Positions 9,055 through 17,381 of a stretch of DNA of 64,000 nucleotides are shown one piece after another. The stretch is from RBG-16-66-20 sp052386675 (GTDB lineage Bacteria; Pseudomonadota; Gammaproteobacteria; Burkholderiales; SG8-39): positions 1 to 64,000 of the forward strand of contig JBQTJX010000034.1 in assembly GCA_052386675.1 (NCBI GenBank), written 5' to 3'. The first letter of the stretch is position 1; the number at the start of each line of letters is the position of its first letter. Below the pieces are notes generated by a model. That model searched no databases and was not told the origin of the DNA. It was given only the letters and a program-made list of their open reading frames with translations. The position numbers and the translations under genes were made by a program.

Positions 9055-10017
9055 ATGAAACGCCTCCTTCTCGCCCTCGTCCTGGGTGCGCTCGCCGCGG
9101 CCGGCGCCCACGCCCAATCGTCCGGCTATCCCAACCGCCCGATCCGCATCGTGGTGCCTTTCACCCCCGGCACCGGCATCGACATCCTGGCGCGGGTGTT
9201 CGGCCAGAAACTGGGCGAGCGCCTGAAGCAGCCTGTGGTGATCGAGAACCGGCCCGGCGCCAGCGGCAACATCGGCACCGAAGCGGTGGCCAAGGCGCCC
9301 GCCGATGGCCACACGCTGCTCATGACCGCGACCACGCTCGTGCAGAGCGCGGTGCTGTTCAAGTCCGTTCCCTACGACCCGAAGGCGATGACTCCCATCG
9401 GCCACGCCGCGATCGGCAACCTGGCGCTGGTGGCGCACCCCTCGGTGGCGGCAAGATCGGTCGCCGACCTGGTGGCGCTCGCGAAGTCGCAGCCGGGCAG
9501 GCTCAACTACGCCTCCCCCGGCAGCGCGACGCCGCACCACCTCGCAATGGAGCTGTTCAAGCAGCATTTCGGCGTGTTCGTGGTGCACATCCCGTACAAG
9601 GGCACCGGAGGCGCGGTCACCGACCTGCTCGGCGGACAGGTGCAGCTCATGTTCCTGCCGGTTCACGTGGCGCTCGGGCACGTTAACGCCGGCAGGCTGC
9701 AGATGCTCGCCTCGGGCGGTGCGCAGCGCTCGCCGGTCACCCCCGCGGTGCCATCGCTCGCCGACGCCGGCATGAAGGACATCGACGCCGACATCTGGTA
9801 TGCGCTGTTCGGCCCGCCCGGGCTGTCGCCGGCGATCGTGGCGACGCTGAACGGCGAGCTGGTCGCGATCCTCGCCGACCCGGACACGCGCGCGGGCCTG
9901 CTCAAGCAGGGCCTGACGCCGAAGACCGGCAGCCCCGCGGAGCTTGCGAAGCTGGTCGAGGCCGACCTCGGGCGCTGGGGCAAGCTGGTGCGCGAGGCGA
10001 AGATCTCGGCCGACTGA
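9055..10017 (+). CDS. Bug/TctC-family extracytoplasmic substrate-binding protein
   Basis: 320 residues with a signal peptide ending GAHAQS, followed by the Bug hallmark YPNRPIRIVVPFTPGTGIDI, ENRPGASGNIG and the HIPYKG loop. Bug proteins bind small carboxylates in the periplasm for TctAB-like transporters or for signalling. ATG 9055 is preferred over ATG 9046, because the upstream one overlaps a TAGAAT -10-like hexamer (9042-9047) that would put the transcription start at or near 9055. No transporter membrane genes are adjacent. The following monooxygenase gene starts 1 bp after this stop, so the two may form an operon. Confidence 0.9.
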   Translation: MKRLLLALVLGALAAAGAHAQSSGYPNRPIRIVVPFTPGTGIDILARVFGQKLGERLKQPVVIENRPGASGNIGTEAVAKAPADGHTLLMTATTLVQSAVLFKSVPYDPKAMTPIGHAAIGNLALVAHPSVAARSVADLVALAKSQPGRLNYASPGSATPHHLAMELFKQHFGVFVVHIPYKGTGGAVTDLLGGQVQLMFLPVHVALGHVNAGRLQMLASGGAQRSPVTPAVPSLADAGMKDIDADIWYALFGPPGLSPAIVATLNGELVAILADPDTRAGLLKQGLTPKTGSPAELAKLVEADLGRWGKLVREAKISAD

Positions 10018-10018
10018 G

Positions 10019-11254
10019 TTGGACCCGGTCCTCGTCATCGGCGGCGGCATCGGCGGGCTGACGCTCGCGCTGTCGCTGCACCAGGCCGGCATTCCCTGCC
10101 GCGTCTTCGAGGCCGCGCCGGAAGTGAAGCCCCTTGGCGTCGGCATCAACCTGCTGCCGCACGGCACGCGCGAGCTCACCGAGCTGGGCCTGCAGCCGGC
10201 GTTGGCAAAGGTGGCGGTGGCGACCTCCGAGCTCGCGTTCTACAACCGCTTCGGCCAGTTCATCTACCGCGAGCCGCGCGGCCTGCGCGCCGGTTACGAG
10301 TGGCCGCAGTTCTCCATCCACCGCGGCGACCTGCACCTTGTCCTCCTGGAGGCGGCGCGCGCGCGGCTGGGCGCGGACGCAGTCGTGCTGGGCGCGAAAT
10401 GCGCCGGGATCGGGCAGGACCACAGCGGCGTGACCGCACGATTCGAAAACGGCGCCCCGGTACGCGGCAGCTGCGCCATCGGCAGCGACGGCATCCACTC
10501 GGTGGTGCGCCGGCAGTTGTTCCCCGGCGAAGGCGGACCCAGCTACCAGGGCATCAACATGTGGCGCGGCGTGACGCGCATGAAGCCCTTCCTCTCGGGC
10601 GCCAGCATGGTGGTGGCGGGCTGGCTGGCGGTCGGCAAGATGGTCATCTATCCGATCCGGAACGAACTCGACGGGGAAGGCCGCCAACTCATCAACTGGG
10701 TGGCGGAGATCCAGTCGCCGCGCAACGTAATGCAGGACTGGAGCCTTTCCGGGCGATTGGAGGACTTCTACCCTGCGTTCGAGAATTGGCGCTTCGACTG
10801 GCTGGACGTGGCGGCGCTCATTCGCGAAGCGGACACGATCCTGGAATACCCGATGGTGGACCGCGACCCGCTGCCGTGGTGGACGCAGGGCCGCATCACG
10901 CTGCTGGGCGACGCCGCGCACCCGATGTACCCGCGCGGCTCGAACGGGGCGGGGCAGGCGATCCTCGATGCGCGCACGCTGGCCGGGTGCCTGAAGCGCG
11001 AGTCCAGTGTCGAAGGCGCGCTGAAATCGTACGAGTCCCTGCGGCTGAAGGCGACGAGCGACCTGGTCCTGATGAACCGCAGCAATCCGCCGGACGCCAT
11101 CCTGCGGGAAGTCTGGCAGCGCTCCGGTGACAAGCCCTTCGCGCGCATCGAGGACGTGATCTCGACGGATGAACTGGAAAAAATGTCAGCGGCCTACAAG
11201 AAGGTCGCGGGCTTCGAGCGCGAGACGCTCAGGCGCCGTGCGTCGCTGGTTTGA
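10019..11254 (+). CDS. FAD-dependent aromatic-ring monooxygenase (PHBH/salicylate hydroxylase type)
   Basis: 411 residues from a TTG start 1 bp beyond the preceding stop. The FAD-binding GxGxxG is immediate (VLVIGGGIGGLTLALSLHQA). A central DG motif (IGSDGIHSVVRRQLF) and the GDAAH signature (LLGDAAHPMYPRGSNGAGQA) complete the group A flavoprotein hydroxylase pattern. Such enzymes use NAD(P)H and O2 to hydroxylate aromatic or related acids. A longer frame upstream exists only inside the Bug gene and is a shadow. The neighbouring Bug receptor could deliver the substrate acid (inference). The specific substrate cannot be read from sequence. Confidence 0.87.
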   Translation: MDPVLVIGGGIGGLTLALSLHQAGIPCRVFEAAPEVKPLGVGINLLPHGTRELTELGLQPALAKVAVATSELAFYNRFGQFIYREPRGLRAGYEWPQFSIHRGDLHLVLLEAARARLGADAVVLGAKCAGIGQDHSGVTARFENGAPVRGSCAIGSDGIHSVVRRQLFPGEGGPSYQGINMWRGVTRMKPFLSGASMVVAGWLAVGKMVIYPIRNELDGEGRQLINWVAEIQSPRNVMQDWSLSGRLEDFYPAFENWRFDWLDVAALIREADTILEYPMVDRDPLPWWTQGRITLLGDAAHPMYPRGSNGAGQAILDARTLAGCLKRESSVEGALKSYESLRLKATSDLVLMNRSNPPDAILREVWQRSGDKPFARIEDVISTDELEKMSAAYKKVAGFERETLRRRASLV

Positions 11255-11645
11255 ACGGGTGCTGCTGGCCTTTCTCGGGCTGACCCCGGGACTGGCCCCG
11301 GCAGACTGGACACGGGTGGGCGAGGGCGATTACATCCACGACGCCTACGCCGACCGGCAGGCGATCCGCCGGCTCGGCGACAACATCGCCATGCCGGGGC
11401 TGTACGATTTCAAGAAGACCGATTTGACGCCGGAGGGCCTGCCGTTCCGCTCCACGGTGGTGGTGCGCGAGTACGACTGTCGCGGCCGCCAGGTGCGCAT
11501 GCTCTCGTTCATCGACTTCGCCGAGCCGATGGGCTCGGGCGCGGTGGTGGGGACGGCGCAGCGCACCGGACGCTGGGAGGCGGTGGTCGAGGGAGCGCTC
11601 GACGACCGATTCCTTCAGGTCGCTTGCGACAGCGTGCGGTACTGA
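11238..11645 (+). CDS. Small exported protein, surface-adhesin-E-like family
   Basis: 135 residues from GTG 11238, overlapping the monooxygenase gene by 17 bp. A short signal peptide (RVLLAFLGLTPGLAPA) precedes a beta-rich domain with ADWTRVGEGDYIHDAYAD, LYDFKK, VVREYDCRGRQVRMLSF and a final Cys (VACDSVRY). This tryptophan-start, two-cysteine layout matches the widespread proteobacterial surface-adhesin-E-like family of about 130 residues, whose role outside Haemophilus is mostly unknown. The downstream GTG was chosen because it places the signal peptide at the N-terminus; a longer frame exists upstream but lies in the previous gene. Confidence 0.7.
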   Translation: MRRWFERVLLAFLGLTPGLAPADWTRVGEGDYIHDAYADRQAIRRLGDNIAMPGLYDFKKTDLTPEGLPFRSTVVVREYDCRGRQVRMLSFIDFAEPMGSGAVVGTAQRTGRWEAVVEGALDDRFLQVACDSVRY

Positions 11646-11659
11646 GGTACCGAATATGC

Positions 11660-11734
11660 TGGTGGGCGGTACTGGGATCGAACCAGTGGCCCCTGCTGTG
11701 TGAGAGCAGTGCTCTACCGCTGAGCTAACCGCCC
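11660..11734 (-). tRNA. tRNA-Val (anticodon CAC)
   Basis: On the minus strand the sequence folds as a complete cloverleaf: acceptor GGGCGGT with ACCGCCC, D arm TTAGCTCAGCGGTAGAGC, anticodon stem CTGCT/AGCAG with loop CTCACAC (anticodon CAC, reading GUG), T arm with GGTTCGATCCC, and an encoded CCA at 11660-11662. It is 75 nt long. It sits between two plus-strand genes. No integrase or duplicated tRNA end is seen nearby. Confidence 0.95.
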
Positions 11735-11776
11735 GGCCTGGCGAAACAGCACCTGCGCGGGAGGCGGATTTTACGC

Positions 11777-11782
11777 CAAAAT
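11777..11782 (+). promoter_or_regulatory. -10-like hexamer immediately upstream of the thiolase start
   Basis: CAAAAT ends 6 nt before ATG 11789 and there is no Shine-Dalgarno sequence between them. The position predicts a leaderless transcript. The mirror-image ATTTTA at 11769-11774 could serve as a minus-strand -10, so divergent promoters may overlap here. This is one of about eight such starts in the window. Confidence 0.45.
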
Positions 11783-11788
11783 GACCCC

Positions 11789-12967
11789 ATGAGCATCAAG
11801 CGGAAGGCCTGCCTTGTCGGCGCTTACGAGCATCCGACACGCAAGGCGGAAGACAAATCGGTGGCGCAGCTGCACGCCGAGGTGGCGAAGGGCGCGCTGG
11901 AGGACGCGGGCCTGTCCCGGCAGGACGTCGACGGCTACTTCTGCGCCGGCGACGCGCCGGGCCTGGGGCCGCTTTCCATGCTGGATTACATGGGCCTCAG
12001 GGTGCGGCATATGGAATCCACCGACACCGGCGGCTCCTCGTACCTGATCCACGTCGCGCACGCGGCGCAGGCGATCGCCATGGGCAAGTGCAATGTCGCG
12101 CTGGTGACGCTGGCCGGGCGGCCGCGCTCGGAAGGCTCCAGCGGCACCCAGCCGCGCAGCTGGGGCGCGAACCTGCCCGATGCGCCGTTCGAAGCGCCCT
12201 ACGGCATCGTCGTCGCCAACAGCTACGCCATGGTGGCCATGCGCCACATGCATGAGTTCGGCACCACCGCCGAGCAGATGGCGTGGGTGAAGGTCGCCGC
12301 CTCGCACCACGCGCAACACAACCCGCACGCGTTGCTCAGGGATGTGGTGACGGTGAAGGAGGTGGTGGATTCGCCAGTGATCGCGGACCCGCTGCACCGC
12401 CTGGACTGCTGCGTGGTGACCGACGGCGGCGGCGCGGTGATCGTCGCCAGGCCCGAGATCGCGAAGAGCCTCGCGAGCAAGCAGCAGCGGCCGGTGGTCA
12501 ACCTCGTCGGCGCCGGCGAATCGCCCAAGGGGCAGGCGGGCGGAAAGCTTTCGCTCACGACCTCCGGCGCGGCCTGGTCCGGCGCCGCCGCTTTTGCCGA
12601 GGCGGGGGTGACGCCCGCCGACATCCGCTACGTCTCCATCTATGACAGTTTCACCATCACCGTGATCGTGCAGCTGGAGGACCTGGGCTTTTGCGCGAAG
12701 GGCGAGGGCGGCAGGTTCGTGGCCGACGGCAATCTCATTTCCGGCTCGGGCAGGCTGCCATTCAATACCGACGGCGGCGGCCTGTGCAACAACCATCCGG
12801 CCAACCGCGGCGGCATGACCAAGGTGATCGAGGCGGTGCGCCAGCTGCGCGGCGAGGCGCATCCCGCGGTGCAGGTCAAGGACTGCGGCCTCGCGCTGGC
12901 GCAGGGCACCGGCGGGCAGCTGGGAACGAGGCATGGCAGCGCGACCCTGATCATGGAGCGCGCATGA
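11789..12967 (+). CDS. Thiolase-family (SCP2/acetyl-CoA acetyltransferase-like) protein
   Basis: 392 residues of the lipid-transfer/SCP2 thiolase type: YFCAGDAPGLGPLSMLDYMG, DTGGSSYLIHVAHAAQAI (the reactive-Cys loop, which here has Ser-Ser and no obvious Cys), the NNHPANRGGMTKVIEAV segment, and ALAQGTGGQLGTRHGSA near the end. These proteins nearly always pair with a DUF35 OB-fold partner, which follows here with an ATGA overlap. They act on acyl-CoA or ketoacyl-CoA in steroid, aromatic or fatty-acid breakdown, or as non-cleaving scaffolds. The absence of a clear nucleophilic Cys in the usual loop suggests an aldolase-like or condensing role rather than classical thiolysis (inference). Confidence 0.85.
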   Translation: MSIKRKACLVGAYEHPTRKAEDKSVAQLHAEVAKGALEDAGLSRQDVDGYFCAGDAPGLGPLSMLDYMGLRVRHMESTDTGGSSYLIHVAHAAQAIAMGKCNVALVTLAGRPRSEGSSGTQPRSWGANLPDAPFEAPYGIVVANSYAMVAMRHMHEFGTTAEQMAWVKVAASHHAQHNPHALLRDVVTVKEVVDSPVIADPLHRLDCCVVTDGGGAVIVARPEIAKSLASKQQRPVVNLVGAGESPKGQAGGKLSLTTSGAAWSGAAAFAEAGVTPADIRYVSIYDSFTITVIVQLEDLGFCAKGEGGRFVADGNLISGSGRLPFNTDGGGLCNNHPANRGGMTKVIEAVRQLRGEAHPAVQVKDCGLALAQGTGGQLGTRHGSATLIMERA

Positions 12968-13359
12968 CGGGCGCCGAACGGAAGGTCCCCGCACCCGCGG
13001 TCAATCCGGAGAACAAGCCGTACTTCGATGCCGCGGCGGCCGGCAGGCTGGTGGTGAAATTCTGCGTCGCCTGCAGCCAGTACCACCACTACCCGCGCGC
13101 GCTGTGTCCGCACTGCTTCTCGGACAAGACCGAGTGGCGCGATGCCAGGGGCACCGGCACCATCTACACCTGCAGCGTGCTGCGCCGCGGCGTCCCGGTT
13201 CCCTACTGCATCGCCTATGTGACGCTGGACGAGGGCGTCAGCATGATGACCAACATCGTCGACTGCGACCTCGACACGGTGCGCATCGGGCAGAAAGTAA
13301 AGGTGGTGTTCAAGCCCACCGACGGCGGCCCGCCGGTCCCAATGTTCACCCCGGCGTAG
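12964..13359 (+). CDS. Zn-ribbon/OB-fold DUF35 protein, partner of thiolase-like enzyme
   Basis: 131 residues. An N-terminal rubredoxin-like zinc ribbon has FCVACSQYHHYPRALCPHCF, i.e. CxxC-x(n)-CxxC, and is followed by an OB-fold (GTIYTCSVLRRG to VGQKVKV-like strands). ATG 12964 overlaps the stop of the thiolase gene by 4 bp, so translation is probably coupled. Family knowledge: DUF35 proteins form complexes with SCP2-thiolases and help substrate-CoA binding or retro-aldol cleavage in side-chain degradation. It is followed by a strong hairpin that separates it from the convergent monooxygenase gene. Confidence 0.88.
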   Translation: MTGAERKVPAPAVNPENKPYFDAAAAGRLVVKFCVACSQYHHYPRALCPHCFSDKTEWRDARGTGTIYTCSVLRRGVPVPYCIAYVTLDEGVSMMTNIVDCDLDTVRIGQKVKVVFKPTDGGPPVPMFTPA

Positions 13360-13368
13360 ACAATCAGA

Positions 13369-13424
13369 AAATCAGGGACGGACCACGATTTCCGCTGGAG
13401 GAAATCGTGGTCCGTCCCTGATTT
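13369..13424. repeat. Inverted pair of the GTCCGTCCC repeat forming a 25-bp perfect hairpin
   Basis: 13369-13393 and 13400-13424 are perfect inverted copies (25 bp) separated by the 6-nt loop GCTGGA. The right arm has the core GTCCGTCCCTGATTT that recurs singly at 30700, 38177 and 38984. It lies between two convergent genes, where it could act as a bidirectional transcription barrier, although it lacks a long T-run. The REP/RAYT-like nature is inference. Confidence 0.85.
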
Positions 13425-13442
13425 CCCTGTTCTCCTGCTTTG

Positions 13443-15248
13443 CTAGAGGGCGCGGGGGGTGCGCTTCTTCCGGACGGAGCGGATGGCTTCGGTGGCTTCG
13501 TCGGGGGACAGGCGGTTGGCGAGGGCCACGGCGATCCGCGCGAGCGCCCGCTCGCGGCCCTTTGCCGGGACGCCCTCCAGGCTTGCCTCGAATTCCTCGT
13601 ACAGCCGGTCGCGATCGTGGATCGTGGAGGGCGCCGCGATTTCCGTGCGCCGTTCCGCGGTACGGTGGTGAAGCGCGGCTTCGATTGCCTGCTGCGCGAA
13701 CGCCGCGTTCACGCCGCGGCAGCGCGCGAGCACATGCCCGTCGGGCCGGATGACGTAGGTGGCGCCTTCCAGGGGCACGCCGTAGCGCGCCCAGAGCGCC
13801 TCGTTGCCCTTGCGCGCAATGGCGCCGTCGCCGTCGCCGAACCGTAACGTCGTGAACTCGCCCCGCAGCCGGTCCACGAGGTAGCCCTCGCCCAGCCGGC
13901 CGTCGGGCGCGGCGCATCCCGGCGCAGCAAGCGGCGCGTCAATCCCCTCGTCGCTGCGGTTCAGTGGGGAATCCCAGTAGTCGCAGGCCGTCGACAGCCG
14001 CCCCACGTTCACCAGCGCGCGCATGCGCTCGTCCATCTGCGCCAGGTCCAGCATGGCGTCACGGAACACGCGCTGGTTCGGATTCTCCGGGCCGATGAAG
14101 CAGGCGCTGCGGGTGGAAATGTCCACCGCCTCGCGCGCAGCGCGATGGCGCTCGTCGTGGTAGGTCTGCAGCAGGTCCGGATGCGCCTTTGCGTCCAGCA
14201 CCAACGCCAGCTTCCAGCCCAGGTTGTTGGCGTCCTGGATGGCGCGGTTGCCGCCGCGCGCGCCGAAGGGCGAGTGCTGCGCGGCGGCGTCGCCGAGGAA
14301 CAGCACGCGGCCATGCAGCATCTTCGCGACATAGCGCTTGCGAAAACGCCACGGCCCCACCCACACCAGTTCGAACTTCACCTTCGGGCCCAGCAGCTTC
14401 TGCAGGCGCCTCTTCGCGCGCTGCGGCGTCGCCTCCAGGTCGGGCCGCCTGTACTGCGAGATCTGCCAGTCGGTGCGCCACACGCCGTCGGCCATCTGGT
14501 GGTACCAGATCGCGCCGCCCTCGTTCAGCTCGCTGTCCAGGAAGGCCTTGCGCACCGCCGCCTCCTTCTTCGACAGGCGCACGTCGGCGATGCACCAGTG
14601 GTCCTCCAGCAGCGCATGGGCGGCGTCCCGCACGCGCAGCTTCTCGCGGATCACGCTGTGGCCGCCGTCGGCCGCGACCAGGTAGCGCGCCTTGCACGCG
14701 TACTTGCCTTCGGGCGTCTGCACGGTGACGTAGACGCCGTCGGCGTCCTGGCGCACCGAGCTCACCCGGTTCTTCCAGCGCAGGTCCACCTCCGGCATCT
14801 GCTGCAGGCGCTCGACCAGGTACTGCTCGACGTAGAACTGCTGCAGGTTGACGAAGGCGGGAAACTTCTGGTCCGTCTCGGGCTGCAGGTTGAAGCGATA
14901 CAGGCGCTCCTTGCCGCGGAACACGTCGCCCTCGTTCCAGGTGACGCCCTTGGCGCGCACGCGCGCGGCGACGCCGAAGCGGTCCAGGATCTCCAGCGAG
15001 CGCTTGGCGTAGCAGATGCCGCGCGATGAAAGTCCGGCCGCGCCGACCGTGTTGTCCTCGTCCAGCACGATGGTGCGGATGCCGCGGCTGCCCAGTTCCA
15101 GCGCCGCGGTGAGGCCGCCCAGCCCGCCGCCGACGATAATCACCGGATACGCGCCGGTGGTGCCGCGCGCCACTTCCGGCGGCGTGCGATACGGATACTC
15201 GGGCAGGTTGTAGCCCGGCATGCTGCTCGGCTGGAATGCCTTGCCCAT
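13443..15248 (-). CDS. FAD-dependent monooxygenase, long PHBH-type with C-terminal thioredoxin-like region
   Basis: 601 residues. It has an FAD-binding motif VGGGLGGLTAALELGSRG, an internal DGG motif (VAADGGHSVIREKL), and FLGDAAAQHSPFGARGGNRA, where the usual GDAAH reads GDAAAQH. An approximately 170-residue C-terminal extension carries VIRPDGHVLARCR, typical of the thioredoxin-fold tail of phenol/3-hydroxyphenylpropionate-type hydroxylases. These enzymes hydroxylate aromatic acids or phenols. The start ATG has TACGAT 6 nt upstream (15255-15260, minus strand) and no Shine-Dalgarno sequence. It is divergent from gltX with only 18 bp between starts, so the promoters must overlap. Confidence 0.85.
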   Translation of the reverse strand: MGKAFQPSSMPGYNLPEYPYRTPPEVARGTTGAYPVIIVGGGLGGLTAALELGSRGIRTIVLDEDNTVGAAGLSSRGICYAKRSLEILDRFGVAARVRAKGVTWNEGDVFRGKERLYRFNLQPETDQKFPAFVNLQQFYVEQYLVERLQQMPEVDLRWKNRVSSVRQDADGVYVTVQTPEGKYACKARYLVAADGGHSVIREKLRVRDAAHALLEDHWCIADVRLSKKEAAVRKAFLDSELNEGGAIWYHQMADGVWRTDWQISQYRRPDLEATPQRAKRRLQKLLGPKVKFELVWVGPWRFRKRYVAKMLHGRVLFLGDAAAQHSPFGARGGNRAIQDANNLGWKLALVLDAKAHPDLLQTYHDERHRAAREAVDISTRSACFIGPENPNQRVFRDAMLDLAQMDERMRALVNVGRLSTACDYWDSPLNRSDEGIDAPLAAPGCAAPDGRLGEGYLVDRLRGEFTTLRFGDGDGAIARKGNEALWARYGVPLEGATYVIRPDGHVLARCRGVNAAFAQQAIEAALHHRTAERRTEIAAPSTIHDRDRLYEEFEASLEGVPAKGRERALARIAVALANRLSPDEATEAIRSVRKKRTPRAL

Positions 15249-15266
15249 GCGAAAATCGTATCACCA

Positions 15267-16661
15267 ATGAGCTCCGCTTCGACCGTCCGCACCCGCTTCG
15301 CGCCCAGCCCCACTGGGTTCCTCCACATCGGCGGCGCGCGCACGGCGCTTTTTTCCTGGGCCTGGGCGCGCAAGCACGGCGGAACATTCGTACTGCGCAT
15401 CGAGGACACCGACCTCGAGCGTTCCACCGAGGCCTCGGTGAACGCCATCCTGGAGAGCATGACGTGGCTCGGCCTGGATTGGGACGAGGGCCCGTTCTTC
15501 CAGATGAAGCGCCTGGCGCGCTACAAGGCAGTCGCCGACCAACTCATCGCAGCCGGCCATGCCTACCGCTGCTGGATGACGCGCGAGGAACTGGATGCGC
15601 TGCGCAGGGAACAGGCCGAGAAAGGCCAGAAGCCGCGCTACGACGGCCGCTGGCGCCCGGAGCGCGCGAAGGCGCTCGGTTTGGTCCCGCCCGCGGACCG
15701 GCCGCCGGTGATCCGCTTTCGCACGCCGGAGGAAGGCTCGGTGGGGTGGAACGACCTCGTCAAGGGCCCGATCGCGTTCCCGAACGCGGAACTGGACGAC
15801 CTCGTCCTGCTGCGCGCCGATGGTGTCCCGACCTACAACTTCGGCGTCGTGGTGGACGACCTGGACATGGCTATCACGCACGTCATCCGCGGCGACGACC
15901 ACGTCAACAACACCCCGCGCCAGATCCACATCTTCAATGCCATGGGGGCGGCACTGCCCGGATTCGCCCACGTGCCCATGATCCTCGGCGCCGACGGCGA
16001 GCGCCTGTCCAAGCGCCACGGCGCGGTCAGCGTGACGCAGTACCGCGACGAGGGCTTCCTGCCCGAGGCGCTGGTGAACTGCCTGGCGCGCCTGGGCTGG
16101 TCGCATGGCAATGACGAAATGTTACCGATCGGTAACATCGTGAAGTGGTTCGATTTCGCCCACGTCAGCCGCTCCGCGGCGCAGTTCGACCCGGCCAAGG
16201 CGCACTGGCTGAACCAGCAGTACATCAGGCAGGCCGACGACGCGCGCCTGGCGAAACTGGCGGCGCCGCACCTGGAGGGCAAGCTCGCCGGCGGACCGCC
16301 GCTGGAGAAGGTCGTGGCGCTGCTGAAGGACCGTGCCAATTCCATCCCGCACCTCGCCGAGGAGGCGATGCTGTTCTACGCGCCGCAGAAGCCCGCGCGG
16401 GTGGACGTCGCCGCGGAGGTCGGCGCCGCGCTGGCCGCGCTGGCGGCGAAGCTTCAATCGGTTGCGTGGGACCGCGCCTCGATCAACGGCGTCCTCAAGG
16501 ACGTGGTCAAGGCGAGCGGCCTGAAGATGCCGCAGCTGCTCATGCCCCTGCGCGCGGTCGTCACCGGGCGCACCCAGACCCCGTCCATCGACGCGGTGCT
16601 GGAGCTGCTCGGGCGAGACACGGTGCTCGCGCGCCTGGAGCGGCAGATCAGGGGGACCTGA
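15267..16661 (+). CDS. gltX: Glutamyl-tRNA synthetase
   Basis: 464 residues, the normal length. It has the HIGH signature in FAPSPTGFLHIGGARTALF and the KMSKS equivalent in ADGERLSKRHGAVSV (near residue 250). The enzyme charges tRNA-Glu with glutamate in the cytosol; a tRNA-Glu gene lies 0.5 kb downstream. The frame is intact. Oddity: codons 285-291 (DEMLPIGNIV, where many homologues have a sequence like DEIFSREQLV) are written by a 20-bp perfect DNA palindrome at 16119-16138 closely related to an intergenic repeat in this window. Confidence 0.97.
   Translation: MSSASTVRTRFAPSPTGFLHIGGARTALFSWAWARKHGGTFVLRIEDTDLERSTEASVNAILESMTWLGLDWDEGPFFQMKRLARYKAVADQLIAAGHAYRCWMTREELDALRREQAEKGQKPRYDGRWRPERAKALGLVPPADRPPVIRFRTPEEGSVGWNDLVKGPIAFPNAELDDLVLLRADGVPTYNFGVVVDDLDMAITHVIRGDDHVNNTPRQIHIFNAMGAALPGFAHVPMILGADGERLSKRHGAVSVTQYRDEGFLPEALVNCLARLGWSHGNDEMLPIGNIVKWFDFAHVSRSAAQFDPAKAHWLNQQYIRQADDARLAKLAAPHLEGKLAGGPPLEKVVALLKDRANSIPHLAEEAMLFYAPQKPARVDVAAEVGAALAALAAKLQSVAWDRASINGVLKDVVKASGLKMPQLLMPLRAVVTGRTQTPSIDAVLELLGRDTVLARLERQIRGT
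16119..16138. repeat. 20-bp perfect palindrome inside gltX
   Basis: ATGTTACCGATCGGTAACAT is its own reverse complement and is in frame with gltX codons 285-291. It differs from the intergenic palindrome ATGTAACCGATCGGTTACAT only by a symmetric swap of one A/T pair. Whether it is a captured repeat or a protein-binding site is unknown. Confidence 0.9.
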
Positions 16662-16663
16662 CC

Positions 16664-17068
16664 ATGAAACACCTGCTGCCCGTGCTGTCCCTGTTCCTCG
16701 CCGCGCCGGCCGCAGCCGAGATCAACCCGGGCGAATGGGAGATCAAGGTGACCACGGTGCTGCCTGGCGCGCCGCCGGCGGAACAGGCGCTCACCCGCTG
16801 CCTGAGCGCCGAGGACGGCCGCAATCCCGGGCGCCTGTTCGGCGCACCCGGTCCGGGCTGCGAGTTCCTGAACCAGCGCGACGACGGCAAGACCTACCGT
16901 TTCGACATCCTGTGCCGGGACCAGAACCTCACCGTCAGCGGCAGCGGGGACATGAGCTATGCCCCGGAGCGCATCGAGGGCAGCCTCACGGTGCGGACGG
17001 TGGCCGGGGCCCAGACCCTGGACGTGCGCTCCCGCATCGCGGCGCGGCGCCTCGGGCCCTGTAAATAG
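16664..17068 (+). CDS. DUF3617-family exported protein
   Basis: 134 residues with a signal peptide (LLPVLSLFLAAPAAA) and the DUF3617 opening INPGEWEIKVTT, then paired cysteines (TRCLSAED, GCEFLNQ, ILCRDQ, GPCK). The family is common in proteobacteria as periplasmic proteins of unknown function. It starts 2 bp after gltX, so the two are probably co-transcribed. No enzyme motif is visible. Confidence 0.8.
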   Translation: MKHLLPVLSLFLAAPAAAEINPGEWEIKVTTVLPGAPPAEQALTRCLSAEDGRNPGRLFGAPGPGCEFLNQRDDGKTYRFDILCRDQNLTVSGSGDMSYAPERIEGSLTVRTVAGAQTLDVRSRIAARRLGPCK

Positions 17069-17088
17069 TCCCGGATTCTGGTTATAAT
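17060..17088 (+). promoter_or_regulatory. Candidate sigma-70 promoter of the tRNA-Ala/tRNA-Glu unit
   Basis: TATAAT (17083-17088) is a perfect -10 box, 14 nt before tRNA-Ala. The best -35 at 17 nt spacing is the weak TGTAAA at 17060-17065, inside the end of the DUF3617 gene. The -10 is convincing; the -35 assignment is tentative. Confidence 0.6.
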
Positions 17089-17102
17089 TCGCGCCCTTGC
17101 GT

Positions 17103-17178
<76 letters not shown>

Positions 17179-17198
17179 CCAAGATTGATTTGCCTTCA

Positions 17199-17274
17199 GT
17201 CCCTATCGTCTAGAGGCCTAGGACACCACCCTTTCACGGTGAGAACCGGGGTTCGAATCCCCGTGGGGACGCCA
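17199..17274 (+). tRNA. tRNA-Glu (anticodon TTC)
   Basis: 76 nt with acceptor GTCCCTA/TGGGGAC (one wobble pair), D arm GTCTAGAGGCCTAGGAC, anticodon loop CTTTCAC (anticodon TTC), T arm GGGGTTCGAATCCCC and encoded CCA. The outermost anticodon-stem pair is C-A (CCACC against GGTGA), a small departure from the usual fully paired stem. It is probably co-transcribed with tRNA-Ala. Confidence 0.96.
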
Positions 17275-17381
17275 GATGCGGAAGCGCGGATTAGTCCGTT
17301 CGTACTATCGACGGATATCCGGGAAGAATCTACAGTCCGCCAAGGGAGACGGCAGTCGCAAAATACGACAGGGAAACCGGG

